In this document: positions 16,706 through 26,144 of the stretch, in pieces
Layout: every line of letters begins with the position of its first letter
Numbering within the stretch: position 1 is the first letter of the stretch
From: Nostoc sp. ATCC 43529
GTDB taxonomy: Bacteria; Cyanobacteriota; Cyanobacteriia; Cyanobacteriales; Nostocaceae
Assembly: GCA_003326205.1 (NCBI GenBank)
Contig: LWTK01000050.1
Coordinates: 1 to 64,000, forward strand
Length of the DNA stretch: 64,000 nt
Direction of reading: 5' to 3'
Position numbers and translations under genes: made by a program
Notes under the pieces: model-generated
Databases searched by the model: none
Seen by the model: only the letters and a program-made list of their open reading frames with translations
What the model was told of the DNA's origin: nothing

Positions 16706-18064
16706 TCAAATAGGATTACTATATGAGTTAACAGGTATCTTAATTAAAAATTCTGCACCTTTTCCCGGAGTAGAAAAACAGTTAAGTTGTCCGCCATGTT
16801 TTTCCACTATAATTTGATAGCTGATAGATAAACCTAGCCCAGTACCTTTACCCACGGGTTTAGTCGTAAAAAATGGATCGAATAGCTTTGAGCGAACTTT
16901 TTCATCAATTCCCAAACCATTATCAGCAATAGTAATCGCTATCCACTTTTCATCTATTAGTTCAGTTGTAATTTGAATTTGCGGATTGTCAGTTGTTTTT
17001 GAATTGACTGCTGACTTTTCCAAAGCATCGATCGCATTAAGCAGAATATTCATAAATACTTGATTTAGTTGACCAGGGTAACAAGTTACATTGGGTAGTT
17101 GACCGTATTTTTTAATTACTTTGATTTCTGGGCAATCATGCCTAGCTTGTAGCCGACGATCCAAAATCATTAAAGTACTTTCAATTCCTTCATGGATATT
17201 AACTTGCTTAAGTTCGGCTTCATCAAGTCTCGAAAAATTTCGCAATGATTTAACAATTTCTTGGATACGGAGTGTTCCCGCTGTCATTGAATCGAAGATT
17301 TTTGTTATATCTTCAATTAAAAAATTCAAGTCTATTTCTTCTATTTGCTTTTGAATTTCTAGAGGAGGATCTTGGCAAATTTGTTGATAAATTTCTATTA
17401 ATTTCAGTAAATCTTGAGTGTATTTATGGGCATGATGAAGGTTACCATAAATAAAACTTACGGGGTTATTAATTTCATGGGCAATCCCAGCGACCATCTG
17501 ACCTAAACTAGACATTTTCTCAGCTTGGATCAGCTGAGTTTGGGTAAGTTGAAGTTCATTTAATGTTTCTTGTAGAGCAGTTGTACGTTCTTCAACCCTA
17601 ATTTCTAATTCTTCATTCGCTTTCTGGAGTTCTAACTCCGCCTGTTTACGTTTTTGAACTTCTTTTGCTAACTCATCAATTTTTTGGTTTAGAAGCACAA
17701 AATTATTGCTGGCTACAGTTCTATTTTCCAAACGCAAAAGAATTAAAGCTGAAGATTCAGGAGACCAAGGTTGAATAACTGCTCCTTGAGTGCGACATAT
17801 TAATGTTTGCCCATTATTTATACGTAAAGTTAAGGAACCTAAAATCATTGCTCTGCTAGTGGAACAAGCTTGTAGGTACTTGATAATATCGCTGGCAGGC
17901 TCAGTTACCAAATCAAAAAGCGTTTTTCCTTGGAGTTCCTGACGGCGTAATTTCAGCATATCTGCTACTGGTTGATTGGTAGCTAAGACTTGACCATCAT
18001 TAGTCACTAAAACTAAAGGTTCTGGTAAAACTATGGCAAGTTCAAGAAATTGTTCAGGAGTCAT
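16706..18064 (-). CDS. PAS-domain sensor histidine kinase
   Basis: 452 residues, no membrane helix. A PAS-like domain at about 5-115 (VLVTNDGQVLATNQPVADML) is followed by a coiled coil (125-180). The kinase core has phospho-acceptor H196 in GIAHEINNP, the N box NQVFMNILLNAIDALE, and G boxes DNGLGI and GKGTGLGLSI. No receiver is attached, so the partner response regulator is unknown. The kinase core closely resembles those at 19054, 21346 and 26145, so the cluster arose by duplication. It follows the MetOD1-type gene by 83 bases and may share its transcript. Confidence 0.92.
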   Translation of the reverse strand: MTPEQFLELAIVLPEPLVLVTNDGQVLATNQPVADMLKLRRQELQGKTLFDLVTEPASDIIKYLQACSTSRAMILGSLTLRINNGQTLICRTQGAVIQPWSPESSALILLRLENRTVASNNFVLLNQKIDELAKEVQKRKQAELELQKANEELEIRVEERTTALQETLNELQLTQTQLIQAEKMSSLGQMVAGIAHEINNPVSFIYGNLHHAHKYTQDLLKLIEIYQQICQDPPLEIQKQIEEIDLNFLIEDITKIFDSMTAGTLRIQEIVKSLRNFSRLDEAELKQVNIHEGIESTLMILDRRLQARHDCPEIKVIKKYGQLPNVTCYPGQLNQVFMNILLNAIDALEKSAVNSKTTDNPQIQITTELIDEKWIAITIADNGLGIDEKVRSKLFDPFFTTKPVGKGTGLGLSISYQIIVEKHGGQLNCFSTPGKGAEFLIKIPVNSYSNPI

Positions 18065-18147
18065 GAGGCTTGCAATTTAAACTTGGACTAAACTTTACCG
18101 ATCTACGCCAGAGCTAGTATGCTGGGATTAATTTAGTGCCCAAAAGT

Positions 18148-18690
18148 TTAGACAGATTCTAACCCTCTAAAGTATTCTCTCCCTTCCGCATCTTCTGCCT
18201 CTGGAGTAAATTTTAAATAAACAATAACTCTGCATCCAGAAGCGCCCTCTGCTATGGTATCTTGCAATTGTACTTTCGCATACCCTAGATTATTCGCTGC
18301 GATCGTTCCAAAGACATTTGAAGTCATCATACACATAGCAGGGCGATGGACAACTTTGTCACCAAATGGGCAAACCCGGTTGCCGAAAACAATTTTTTCA
18401 TCATCCTGTTCAATAACGTAAAAATCACCTTGAATTCGTTTTTTTAAATCAACTAAGACATCAGCTACTTGCTTTCGAGAAAGATGTGAGACTTCCAAAG
18501 CAGATTTGTAATCTTGGTTAATCTGCCTACCCATCCTTTCACCAACTACGCTAATAAATCCAGAAGCTTCTTCTAAGCCAACTACATCCTGCAATGCACC
18601 AGATAATTCTCTGATTAGTGTACGTAAAAATATATCCCGTTCTAAGGGGAGATTCAGGCTACTTATTGAATGATTAAGGGAATTTGACAT
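18148..18690 (-). CDS. Methanogen output domain 1 (MetOD1)-like protein
   Basis: 180 residues. The region LIRELSGALQDVVGLEEASGFISVVGERMG, then NRVCPFG near residue 105 and a C-terminal ligand-binding-like half, fit the MetOD1/4-vinyl-reductase-like group of small signalling domains. I assign this from memory of the family. The two cysteines (in CPFG and MCMM) could bind a metal or cofactor. It lies directly before a PAS histidine kinase on the same strand, so it may act as a sensor or output partner. Confidence 0.6.
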   Translation of the reverse strand: MSNSLNHSISSLNLPLERDIFLRTLIRELSGALQDVVGLEEASGFISVVGERMGRQINQDYKSALEVSHLSRKQVADVLVDLKKRIQGDFYVIEQDDEKIVFGNRVCPFGDKVVHRPAMCMMTSNVFGTIAANNLGYAKVQLQDTIAEGASGCRVIVYLKFTPEAEDAEGREYFRGLESV

Positions 18691-19053
18691 AAACTTTCAG
18701 GACACAACTTTAGAACTACAGTTTTAGAGTTCCCAAAAATGAGTCTCAAGTAACTGCTTATAACAGTTTTAAGTTGTGTAAATTGCAGCAATTTTGTAGA
18801 AGCTGACGGTGGTACGCCTTTACTATGCAAAAGAAAATTGCTGTAAACTATTTTTGTTACATCATCACGGGCGATCGCTCACTCTAATTTACTGCCCAAT
18901 CGGCTAAAAAACATTTAAATTGCATAATCAGATTAAATCAAACTGTTGTATCCTGGGATGGAAAGGCAGCACTAATTATGTAGCTTAAATGTGAAATAGC
19001 TTATCAGCTTGTGGTATTTATCCCTAAATATATTACTAGAGAATTACACTATC
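18691..19053. other. Intergenic region inside the signalling cluster
   Basis: 363 A/T-rich bases with one HIP1-like site (GGGCGATCGCTC, about 18869-18880). It presumably holds the promoter for the leftward MetOD1-kinase pair and the end of the transcript from 22665. No gene or strong hairpin is seen. Confidence 0.3.
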
Positions 19054-20100
19054 TTAATAAATTGGAATGGTGATTATAAATTCTGAACCTTCTCCCAACA
19101 CAGAATTTACTTCCAAAATTCCCTTATGTTTTTGGACAATTATTTGATGAGCAATTGATAATCCTAATCCTGTTCCTTTCCCCACTGCTTTAGTTGTAAA
19201 CAAATGGTTAAAAATTTTTTCTTTTATTTCATTTGATATTCCTATTCCATTATCTTTAATCCGAATCAATACGTGAGTTTTATCTTCAGTGAGGGCAGTA
19301 TGAATTGTAATTTGATTTGGATTTGCCTTAATTCGATCAAAACTCAACCCAGAATTAGATTCCTCTAAAGCATCAATAGCATTTGATAATAAATTCATAA
19401 ATACCTGATTCAGCTGTCCTGGAAAGCATTCTACTAAAGAAAAGTCACCGTAATCTTGAATTACTTGAATAGCAGGACGAATCTTATTCCCTTGCAAACG
19501 ATGTTTAAGAATAACGAGAGTACTGTTAATACCTTCATGAACATTAAAGAGAACTTTTTGTTCTGTATCTGCTCTAGAAAAAGTTCGCAAGCTCTTACTG
19601 AGATTGGAAATTCGATCTGTACCCTCTTTGATTGAAGAAATAAGTTTAGGCAAATCTTCACGCACATATTCTAACTCAATCAATTCGCTTTTTTCTTGAA
19701 TTTCCTGAGATGCTTGAGGATAAGTTTGCTGATAGATATCTAAAAGACCTAATAAGTGATGAATATACTCTTGAGCCGGAGTCAAATTACCTGCTATAAA
19801 AGCAATTGGGTTATTAATTTCGTGAGCTACATCTGCAACAAGACTTCCTAATGTAGACATTTTATTCTCCATCATCTGAAGATTAAAAAGCATCATTTCT
19901 AATTCTTGGCTTCTTTCTTCTAATTTGTTTTGATATTCTTTTAATTCATAAATTACTTGTTTGAGCAAAGATTCTTTCTTTTTATTTATATCTTCTAGCC
20001 TGATGCGGTCTGCCTCAGACCGCTCCAACTGCTTTTTGATGATTCTATTCGTTTTTTGAAGTTGCTGAATCTCTTTTTCACAATCAAAACTTTCCATCAA
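19054..20100 (-). CDS. Histidine kinase with N-terminal coiled coil
   Basis: 348 residues. A long coiled coil (about 8-80) replaces a sensor domain. The kinase core follows: phospho-acceptor H93 in VAHEINNP, N box NQVFMNLLSNAIDALE, and G boxes DNGIGI and GKGTGLGLSI. It begins four bases after the stop of the FIST-domain gene, so the two are co-transcribed. As FIST proteins sense small molecules and lack output, this kinase may be its signalling partner. Confidence 0.9.
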   Translation of the reverse strand: MMESFDCEKEIQQLQKTNRIIKKQLERSEADRIRLEDINKKKESLLKQVIYELKEYQNKLEERSQELEMMLFNLQMMENKMSTLGSLVADVAHEINNPIAFIAGNLTPAQEYIHHLLGLLDIYQQTYPQASQEIQEKSELIELEYVREDLPKLISSIKEGTDRISNLSKSLRTFSRADTEQKVLFNVHEGINSTLVILKHRLQGNKIRPAIQVIQDYGDFSLVECFPGQLNQVFMNLLSNAIDALEESNSGLSFDRIKANPNQITIHTALTEDKTHVLIRIKDNGIGISNEIKEKIFNHLFTTKAVGKGTGLGLSIAHQIIVQKHKGILEVNSVLGEGSEFIITIPIY

Positions 20101-20103
20101 TTT

Positions 20104-21255
20104 TTACTGAACTCCAAAAATTAAACTTACAAAAGTTTCGTTGTGAAATTGCGTTTGACTAGTTAGATCTATAGGAGCAATTTCTCCATTAGAATAAAAT
20201 CCACAAGCAGGTAAATAATTTTCAAGACCAACTTTCGTATTTTCGTACTCTTCTTGCGCCCTCGTACCAAGTATTTGCCGACGAGCTACACATGAGAAAA
20301 ACAAAACAGCACTTGGTTCTTTACCTGGATAATTATTTAAAGCATTCATAAATGATGCTTTAGAAGCTGCAAGGATATCTTCATAACCTGCTTCGGAAAT
20401 TTGAATAAGTGCTTGGTCAGGAATATCAGCAAAAAATGTGATACTGCCAGATTCTGGCTCGTAAGCAATGGGCGCTCTGATATAAAATTTGTCTGTATCT
20501 TGCTCAAAGACTGCTAGGGGATATTCCATTGAAGGAGGAAGCAAACCTAGATAATGATGATAGAAATCTAAGGCTGGCTTTCCATCTATTTCATGAAGAA
20601 TGTTCTTATCTACTTTCGTTACTTTGCTGATTTGGCCAATGGGATGCCAACCACTTGCAACACCATGAGAAAACAATATTTTGCCGCAAAAAAGTAGAAT
20701 TGGTACAGAATCACTTAAAACTTCTGTTTGAAAAAATTGGTATGTATTTTGATATTTTGACTGGTCGGCTGCTAAACCGCCAAATATCGGTACATCTTGA
20801 CCAAGAGCTAGTTTTAAGCCATTTAATATAGAGACACCACTAGTTGTAAGACTCTCTGGATGAGTTAAACATAGGCTTGGCGCTGCTGTACTTTTTGCTT
20901 TGGCTTGTTCTACAGCTTGTTTGGTTGCAGTAATTGTATTGGCTGAAATTTGGCGTCCAACTCCTGCATAAATTTCTACTTCGTCTGAGCAAAACAACAT
21001 CAAAGTGATTGAGTCTTGCTGAAACTCTAGAACTGAAGAAATTTCGCCATCTGTTGTTCCACCAATTAATTCAATCCCGCCAAAAGCTTGATGAATTTGC
21101 TGCAAAATGAGGGAATGCTCGAAGTCAATTGCAGCAAAAAGAATTCCAGCCTGTGGAATATCTCCTGCAAGAGAAGCGATACATTGTTGAACAACTTCCT
21201 CGACTGCCGATAGAGAATCTGGATCGTTACTGTGGCCTACTACTGCTTTGAACAT
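20104..21255 (-). CDS. FIST-domain sensor protein
   Basis: 383 residues, soluble. FIST_N at about 25-215 (GGIELIGGTTDGEISS, TLMLFCSDEVEIYAGVG, GLAADQ) and FIST_C at about 225-365 (ALDFYHHYLG, AVLFFSCVARRQILG, GFYSNGEIAP). FIST domains are predicted to bind small ligands such as amino acids and are usually linked to histidine kinases or chemoreceptors. It is sandwiched between two histidine kinase genes on the same strand, 4 bases before one and 90 bases after the other, which supports a shared pathway. Confidence 0.88.
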   Translation of the reverse strand: MFKAVVGHSNDPDSLSAVEEVVQQCIASLAGDIPQAGILFAAIDFEHSLILQQIHQAFGGIELIGGTTDGEISSVLEFQQDSITLMLFCSDEVEIYAGVGRQISANTITATKQAVEQAKAKSTAAPSLCLTHPESLTTSGVSILNGLKLALGQDVPIFGGLAADQSKYQNTYQFFQTEVLSDSVPILLFCGKILFSHGVASGWHPIGQISKVTKVDKNILHEIDGKPALDFYHHYLGLLPPSMEYPLAVFEQDTDKFYIRAPIAYEPESGSITFFADIPDQALIQISEAGYEDILAASKASFMNALNNYPGKEPSAVLFFSCVARRQILGTRAQEEYENTKVGLENYLPACGFYSNGEIAPIDLTSQTQFHNETFVSLIFGVQ

Positions 21256-21345
21256 AACCTTGACTGAGATATAAACAATTATTTTGTTACACGATTATAG
21301 TTCCGAACTTCTTACGAATATTTGATGATTTTATGTAAAATTTAT

Positions 21346-22665
21346 TTAAATTGGAAGCTTAATGATAAATTCTGAACCTTGTTCTGGTGATGAATTTACT
21401 TCCATAGTTCCTCCATGTTTTTCAACAACAATTTGACGAGCAATAGATAGCCCTAATCCTGTGCCTTGGCCTACAGGTTTGGTGGTGAATAAATGGTCAA
21501 ATATTTTTTGTTGGACTTCAGGCGACATGCCTACACCATTATCTTTAATCCGAATCAAGACATGATTTTTATCTTCTGTTAGACTGGTTTGAATGCAAAT
21601 TTGATTGGGATTCCTCTCAATTTCAATATAGCTGCACCCTAAATTAGACTCTTCTAAAGCATCAATAGCATTAGCTAATATATTCATAAATACCTGATTT
21701 AATTGCCCACTGAAGCATTCTAATTCTGGTATGTTTCCGTAATTTTTGATTACTTCAATATTAGGACGGTGTTCTGATGCTTTTAAGCGATGTTTGAGGA
21801 TCATAATTGTACTATCAATGCCATCATGAATATTGCAATAAACTTTGCGATCGCTATCTGCTCTAGAAAAGTTTCGCAGGCTGGTACTGATGTTGCGAAT
21901 CCTTTGAACGCCTTCTTTCATTGAAGAAATTAAGTTGGGTAAATCGGAAAGAATATGCTGTAAATCCATCGCTGCAATTTCTTCTTGAATTTCTGCGACT
22001 GGATGGGGATAATGCTGTTGATATAGCTCAATTAGCTTAGCCATTGCTTGGAAATATACCGAAGCGTGACCGAGATTACCATGAATAAAACCAACTGGAT
22101 TATTAATTTCATGAGCAACCCCGGCAACTAATTGACCAAGTGCAGACATTTTTTCTGTTTGTACAAGCTGGATTTGGGATTCTTGTAAATCTTTTAATAC
22201 TTTAGATAACGCTGCTGTTCTTTGGGCAACTCGATTTTCTAAAGTTTTTGTGAGATTTCGTAATTGCAGATGGGTTTTAATTCTAGCTAATAGTTCTTCT
22301 TCATGAAAAGGTTTTGTGATGTAGTCAACTGCACCAATATTTAAACCTTTGATTTTACTATCTGTATCTGAGTTTGCTGTCATGAAAATTACTGGAATAT
22401 CACAAGTTTCAGCATTTTCTTTCAATTTTTTACATGTTTCAAAACCATCTATTTTCGGCATCATCACATCTAACAAAATCAAATCAGGTAGTCTAGCTTC
22501 AACCTGTTTTAGTGCTTTTTCTCCATTAACTTCTGTCGCCACTTCAAAGCCTGCATTAGTTAATATTTCCAAGACTATTTCTAAATTAGTAGTAGTGTCA
22601 TCTACAACTAAAATCAAACTCTCTTCCGAGACATTAGACATTTTTATATCTGGCTTATAATTCAT
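21346..22665 (-). CDS. Receiver-histidine kinase hybrid
   Basis: 439 residues. An N-terminal receiver domain (about 15-135) has the acidic pair in VVDD, phospho-acceptor D66 in LILLDVMMP and K118 in ITKPF. A coiled coil (138-172) and a kinase core with H185 in GVAHEINNP, N box NQVFMNILANAIDALE and G box GQGTGLGLSI follow. A receiver placed before the kinase usually lets an upstream kinase control this one. It is probably the first gene of the leftward FIST/kinase operon. It is divergent from the terpene synthase gene across 627 bases. Confidence 0.92.
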   Translation of the reverse strand: MNYKPDIKMSNVSEESLILVVDDTTTNLEIVLEILTNAGFEVATEVNGEKALKQVEARLPDLILLDVMMPKIDGFETCKKLKENAETCDIPVIFMTANSDTDSKIKGLNIGAVDYITKPFHEEELLARIKTHLQLRNLTKTLENRVAQRTAALSKVLKDLQESQIQLVQTEKMSALGQLVAGVAHEINNPVGFIHGNLGHASVYFQAMAKLIELYQQHYPHPVAEIQEEIAAMDLQHILSDLPNLISSMKEGVQRIRNISTSLRNFSRADSDRKVYCNIHDGIDSTIMILKHRLKASEHRPNIEVIKNYGNIPELECFSGQLNQVFMNILANAIDALEESNLGCSYIEIERNPNQICIQTSLTEDKNHVLIRIKDNGVGMSPEVQQKIFDHLFTTKPVGQGTGLGLSIARQIVVEKHGGTMEVNSSPEQGSEFIIKLPI

Positions 22666-23292
22666 GTATTTAAATTAATTTAACTCCTTGCTACTTGTTT
22701 ATCATTAGCTCTGGGATTGCAACTAAGCTATCTCATTCGCTGAACGGACTGACTGAGAAATGTACAGTGTGACAATTCTATAGTTCCCAAAAAGTCTGAT
22801 AACAGCAACATTCTGACATCAAATTGTTTGCATTTTACTAGAGCGATCGCTACAGATGGATATACCGCTAAATCTTTGCTTTCAACAAATTTAAATATCC
22901 GCTTTTTTAGAATTAGTCATTATTACCCTTGTTTTTTATAGAAGTAGCACTAGCCAAAAATAATATTTTTAATGCCATAGTTTAAATTTTTTAGTTCGTC
23001 AACAGCATTTATGATGACATAGATAAAAATGTAATAAATTTTATCAAAAAAATATAAATACAGATAATTACGGTTATTTTTTTAAAGAAAAAAATCAACA
23101 ATAGCTAAGTAAGTTTTGAAATCTTTAAATACATTTACGCACCGCAACAATCGAGGTGGTATGAATACTTGAGAAAACTTGGATTTCCAGTGAATTTTTC
23201 CAAAAAAATATGCAATATACGCAAAAAAAAGCTATTGCCTTTGTCGCCTTCTCATGGATATTTATCCATTAAACTTAACTAAGAGATTTTTT
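22666..23292. other. Divergent control region between kinase hybrid and terpene synthase
   Basis: 627 bases, very A/T-rich from about 22900 on, with no credible gene. It must contain the leftward promoter for the kinase operon and the rightward one for the terpene synthase/P450 pair. I could not choose defined boxes with confidence. A HIP1 site (GCGATCGC) lies near 22844. Confidence 0.35.
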
Positions 23293-24279
23293 ATGCAAGA
23301 ATTATTTTTTCCCAGTTTGCATTGTCCATTTGCCCTCAAAGTTAATCGCCATGTTGATGTTTTACAAGAGTTCGCTATTCAATGGGTGCTTAGCTTCAAC
23401 CTCTTGGCCAATGAATCAACTTATAAGCGGTTTTGTAAGTCTAATTTCTTTTTATTAGCTGCATCTGCTTATCCTGACAGCGATCTTGAAGAACTTAAGA
23501 TTGCAAATGACTGGTTAAGCTGGGTTTTTCTTTGGGACGATCAATGTGATTTATCTGATTTAGGAAAAAAACCTGGAGTTTTAAAGATCCATAATCAGAG
23601 ATATTTAGAAATCTTAAATGGGGAAGAAGTTATAAGTGAAGATACAGCCCTTGTTCTTGCCTTAAGTAACCTAAGGGAAAGGATTATCGCAAGACGAAGT
23701 GTAACATGGTTCCATCATTTCATCACTAGCTTTCAAGAATGGTTAGAGGCATGTACTGATGAAGCAACCATCCGTGCAGCGGGAATCGTGCCAGATGTGG
23801 ATACCTATATCATGACGCGTAAATCAAGTATAGGTGTCGATGCTTTTTTAACATTGACTGAATTTTGCCATAATTTGACGATTCCTGATTTTTTACGAAA
23901 AAATGAAATAATTCTCAAATTGCAATTTTTGACAGGACATATTATTGCCTGTTGTAATGATATTTTTTCTGTATCTAGAGAAATGTTGAGTGGTGATGTT
24001 CATAATTTAGTATTGGTACTGCATTATCAAGAGCAAATTCCTCTAAATCAGGCGATTTATCGTGTAGTAGAAATGCATAATACCGCTATACAAACAATGA
24101 TAGATTTAGAAGCATCTCTTCCTACATTTGGAAAAGAAGTAGATGCTGAAGTTGCAAAATATATATCAGGAATGCACGCTTGGATACGTAGCAACCATGA
24201 TTGGTATTCCCAAACAAGTCGCTATCAGAGTGTAGAAAGATTGGAGCTAACACAAAATTATGACGTGGTAAATTCTTGA
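23293..24279 (+). CDS. Sesquiterpene synthase (class I terpene cyclase)
   Basis: About 328 residues from the ATG at 23293 (MQELFFPSLHCPF), the start that I recall for related Nostoc enzymes; an ATG at 23254 would add 13 residues. It cyclises farnesyl diphosphate after magnesium-dependent ionisation. Both metal motifs are intact: DDQCD at residues 82-86, and N222-D-x2-S226-x3-E230 (NDIFSVSRE). The diphosphate-sensing arginine is likely the one in the MTRKS motif. It resembles the germacrene A/8a-epi-selinene type synthases of Nostoc; the exact product cannot be read. A P450 gene follows after 30 bases. Confidence 0.9.
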   Translation: MQELFFPSLHCPFALKVNRHVDVLQEFAIQWVLSFNLLANESTYKRFCKSNFFLLAASAYPDSDLEELKIANDWLSWVFLWDDQCDLSDLGKKPGVLKIHNQRYLEILNGEEVISEDTALVLALSNLRERIIARRSVTWFHHFITSFQEWLEACTDEATIRAAGIVPDVDTYIMTRKSSIGVDAFLTLTEFCHNLTIPDFLRKNEIILKLQFLTGHIIACCNDIFSVSREMLSGDVHNLVLVLHYQEQIPLNQAIYRVVEMHNTAIQTMIDLEASLPTFGKEVDAEVAKYISGMHAWIRSNHDWYSQTSRYQSVERLELTQNYDVVNS

Positions 24280-24309
24280 GGTTAGACTTAACCTGATTAA
24301 AAAAATTAA

Positions 24310-25701
24310 ATGACATTACCTAATCTTATTAAAACCCCTTCTCTGCTACAAAAGCTGCAATGGGTCACCGATCCTGTTGGCTACATGGAAAAAGCGGCTC
24401 AGCAATATCCTGACATTTTCACTGGTAGAATAGTTGGCTTTGGGGATACTGTGGTGTTTGTAAACCATCCTCAGGCAATCCAGGAAATTCTAACTAATGA
24501 TAGAAAGAAGTTTGTCGCTGTTGGTGAAGCGAACAAAATTGTAGCCCCCTTAGTAGGGGAACGTTCACTCTTCTTGAAGGATGGTATTCCTCACAAACAA
24601 AAGCGACAACTCGTGATGCCTGCTTTTCATGGGGAGCGAATGCAAGCCTATGGTCAACAGATCTATAACTTATCCACAAAGGTTTTTAGTCAGTTAACAC
24701 TAAATCAGCACTTCTTGGCTCGTAACTTAACACAGGAGATAAGCCTACAAGTAATTTTACAGGTTGTCTTGGGCTTGAATGAGGGAGAAAAATTTCAACA
24801 ACTTAAATATTTATTACCCCAGTTGTTGGATCTTACTCGATCGCCAATAACCTCTAGTTTATTCTTTTTCTCATTTTTGCAAAAGGATTTAGGAGCTTGG
24901 AGTCCTTGGGGAAAATTTCTACGCGATCGCCAGCAAGTTGATAAATCAATCTATGCTGAAATGGCCGAACGCAGACAGGAACTCAATCCAGAACGCACAG
25001 ATATCTTATCTATGCTGATGTTAGCCCAGGATGACACTGGTCAATCCATGACGGATGAAGAGTTGCGCGATCAGCTGATGACTCTAATGCTTGCTGGATA
25101 TGAAACTACGGCATCAGCCATCGCTTGGGCATTGTATTGGATTCACCAAAAGCCCTTAGTTCGTGAAAAACTGCTCGAAGAACTGGACACTTTGGGTGAT
25201 TCCCCAGATCCCATGAGCATCTACCGACTACCATATCTGACAGCTGTTTGTAATGAAACCTTGAGAATTCACCCCGTTGTCATGTTCTCTTTCCCTAGAG
25301 TAGTGCAAGAACCTATTGAACTCTTGGGACATCGTTTAGAACCTGGGACTGTAACGCTTCCGAGTATTTATCTCACCCATCAGCGTGAAGATTTATACCC
25401 AAAACCACAGGAATTTCAACCAGAGCGCTTTTTAGAACGGCAATTTTCTCCCTATGAATTTCTGCCCTTTGGCGCTGGTGTGCGCCGTTGTATTGGCGAG
25501 GCTTTGGCTGTGTTTCAAATGAAGCTAGTATTAGCAACGGTGTTGTCAAACTATCAGCTGGCGCTAGTCGATGGCCAAAGAGAGCGGCCTAAACGTAAAG
25601 GCTTTACCCTTGCGCCTTCCGGCGGAGTCAAGATGGTAATGACAGGACGCCGTGTACGTCAAGAGTCTTTGGCGAAGATGACAACTATCTCTGTATTTTA
25701 G
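24310..25701 (+). CDS. Cytochrome P450, CYP110-like
   Basis: 463 residues. The I-helix oxygen-activation motif is AGYETT (262-267), the K-helix is ETLR (316-319), and the heme loop is FGAGVRRCIG with ligand Cys394. Overall likeness is to the cyanobacterial CYP110 family, some of whose members hydroxylate the sesquiterpene made by an adjacent synthase. The tight 30-base spacing makes an operon and that role likely here. Electrons would come from ferredoxin. No membrane anchor is present, as expected for a bacterial P450. Confidence 0.93.
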   Translation: MTLPNLIKTPSLLQKLQWVTDPVGYMEKAAQQYPDIFTGRIVGFGDTVVFVNHPQAIQEILTNDRKKFVAVGEANKIVAPLVGERSLFLKDGIPHKQKRQLVMPAFHGERMQAYGQQIYNLSTKVFSQLTLNQHFLARNLTQEISLQVILQVVLGLNEGEKFQQLKYLLPQLLDLTRSPITSSLFFFSFLQKDLGAWSPWGKFLRDRQQVDKSIYAEMAERRQELNPERTDILSMLMLAQDDTGQSMTDEELRDQLMTLMLAGYETTASAIAWALYWIHQKPLVREKLLEELDTLGDSPDPMSIYRLPYLTAVCNETLRIHPVVMFSFPRVVQEPIELLGHRLEPGTVTLPSIYLTHQREDLYPKPQEFQPERFLERQFSPYEFLPFGAGVRRCIGEALAVFQMKLVLATVLSNYQLALVDGQRERPKRKGFTLAPSGGVKMVMTGRRVRQESLAKMTTISVF

Positions 25702-25754
25702 AATACTGTGGCTCTTCTTAGTCCAATCCATTCAAGACGGGGTGCAACTCCTTA

Positions 25755-25959
25755 CATTGGTGTCAACTTAAGCTAGAAATAGCTTCGGTGTTGGCTTCCT
25801 CGCCCGCCAGAGAATAAATTCTCTGGCTAAGAGCTACTGTCTACTGAAGTAGACTCAAAATCTTGGGGGATATTTAGTAATCTAAAGATTACTTTTGCTA
25901 TCAGCAAGGAACTTCAGTTCCTTGCTGGGCATCGGTTCTACGTTAAGTTGACACCAATG
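25755..25959. repeat. Multi-hairpin element with 17-bp perfect terminal inverted repeats
   Basis: The ends CATTGGTGTCAACTTAA (25755-25771) and its exact complement (25943-25959) enclose four separate perfect palindromic hairpins, each with a 2-base loop. They are 25807-25826 (9-bp stem CCAGAGAAT), 25839-25854 (7-bp, GTCTACT), 25876-25893 (8-bp, AGTAATCT) and 25902-25927 (12-bp, CAGCAAGGAACT). No coding frame. It looks like a MITE or a structured RNA and lies just after the P450 stop, before the convergent terminator. Confidence 0.75.
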
Positions 25960-25974
25960 AACTGCTTACCGCCC

Positions 25975-26023
25975 AAAAATTCATCCCTTATCTAGCTTCT
26001 AAGGCAGCTTGGGATGAATTTTT
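25975..26023. terminator. Bidirectional terminator between P450 and the large kinase
   Basis: AAAAATTCATCCC (25975-25987) and GGGATGAATTTTT (26011-26023) form a perfect 13-bp stem with A-run and T-run flanks, so it can stop transcripts from both sides. The rightward P450 transcript and the leftward kinase transcript converge here. Confidence 0.75.
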
Positions 26024-26144
26024 GTTTTAGCTAAATCATAAGCGAATCGGGGAGTGTAAAAGGGGTGGGAAGCTTTTTAGGCTGTTAAATCTCAACACTT
26101 AACAGTCAACGTGAAATCCCATCCGTTTTAGGAGTGGAATGAGC

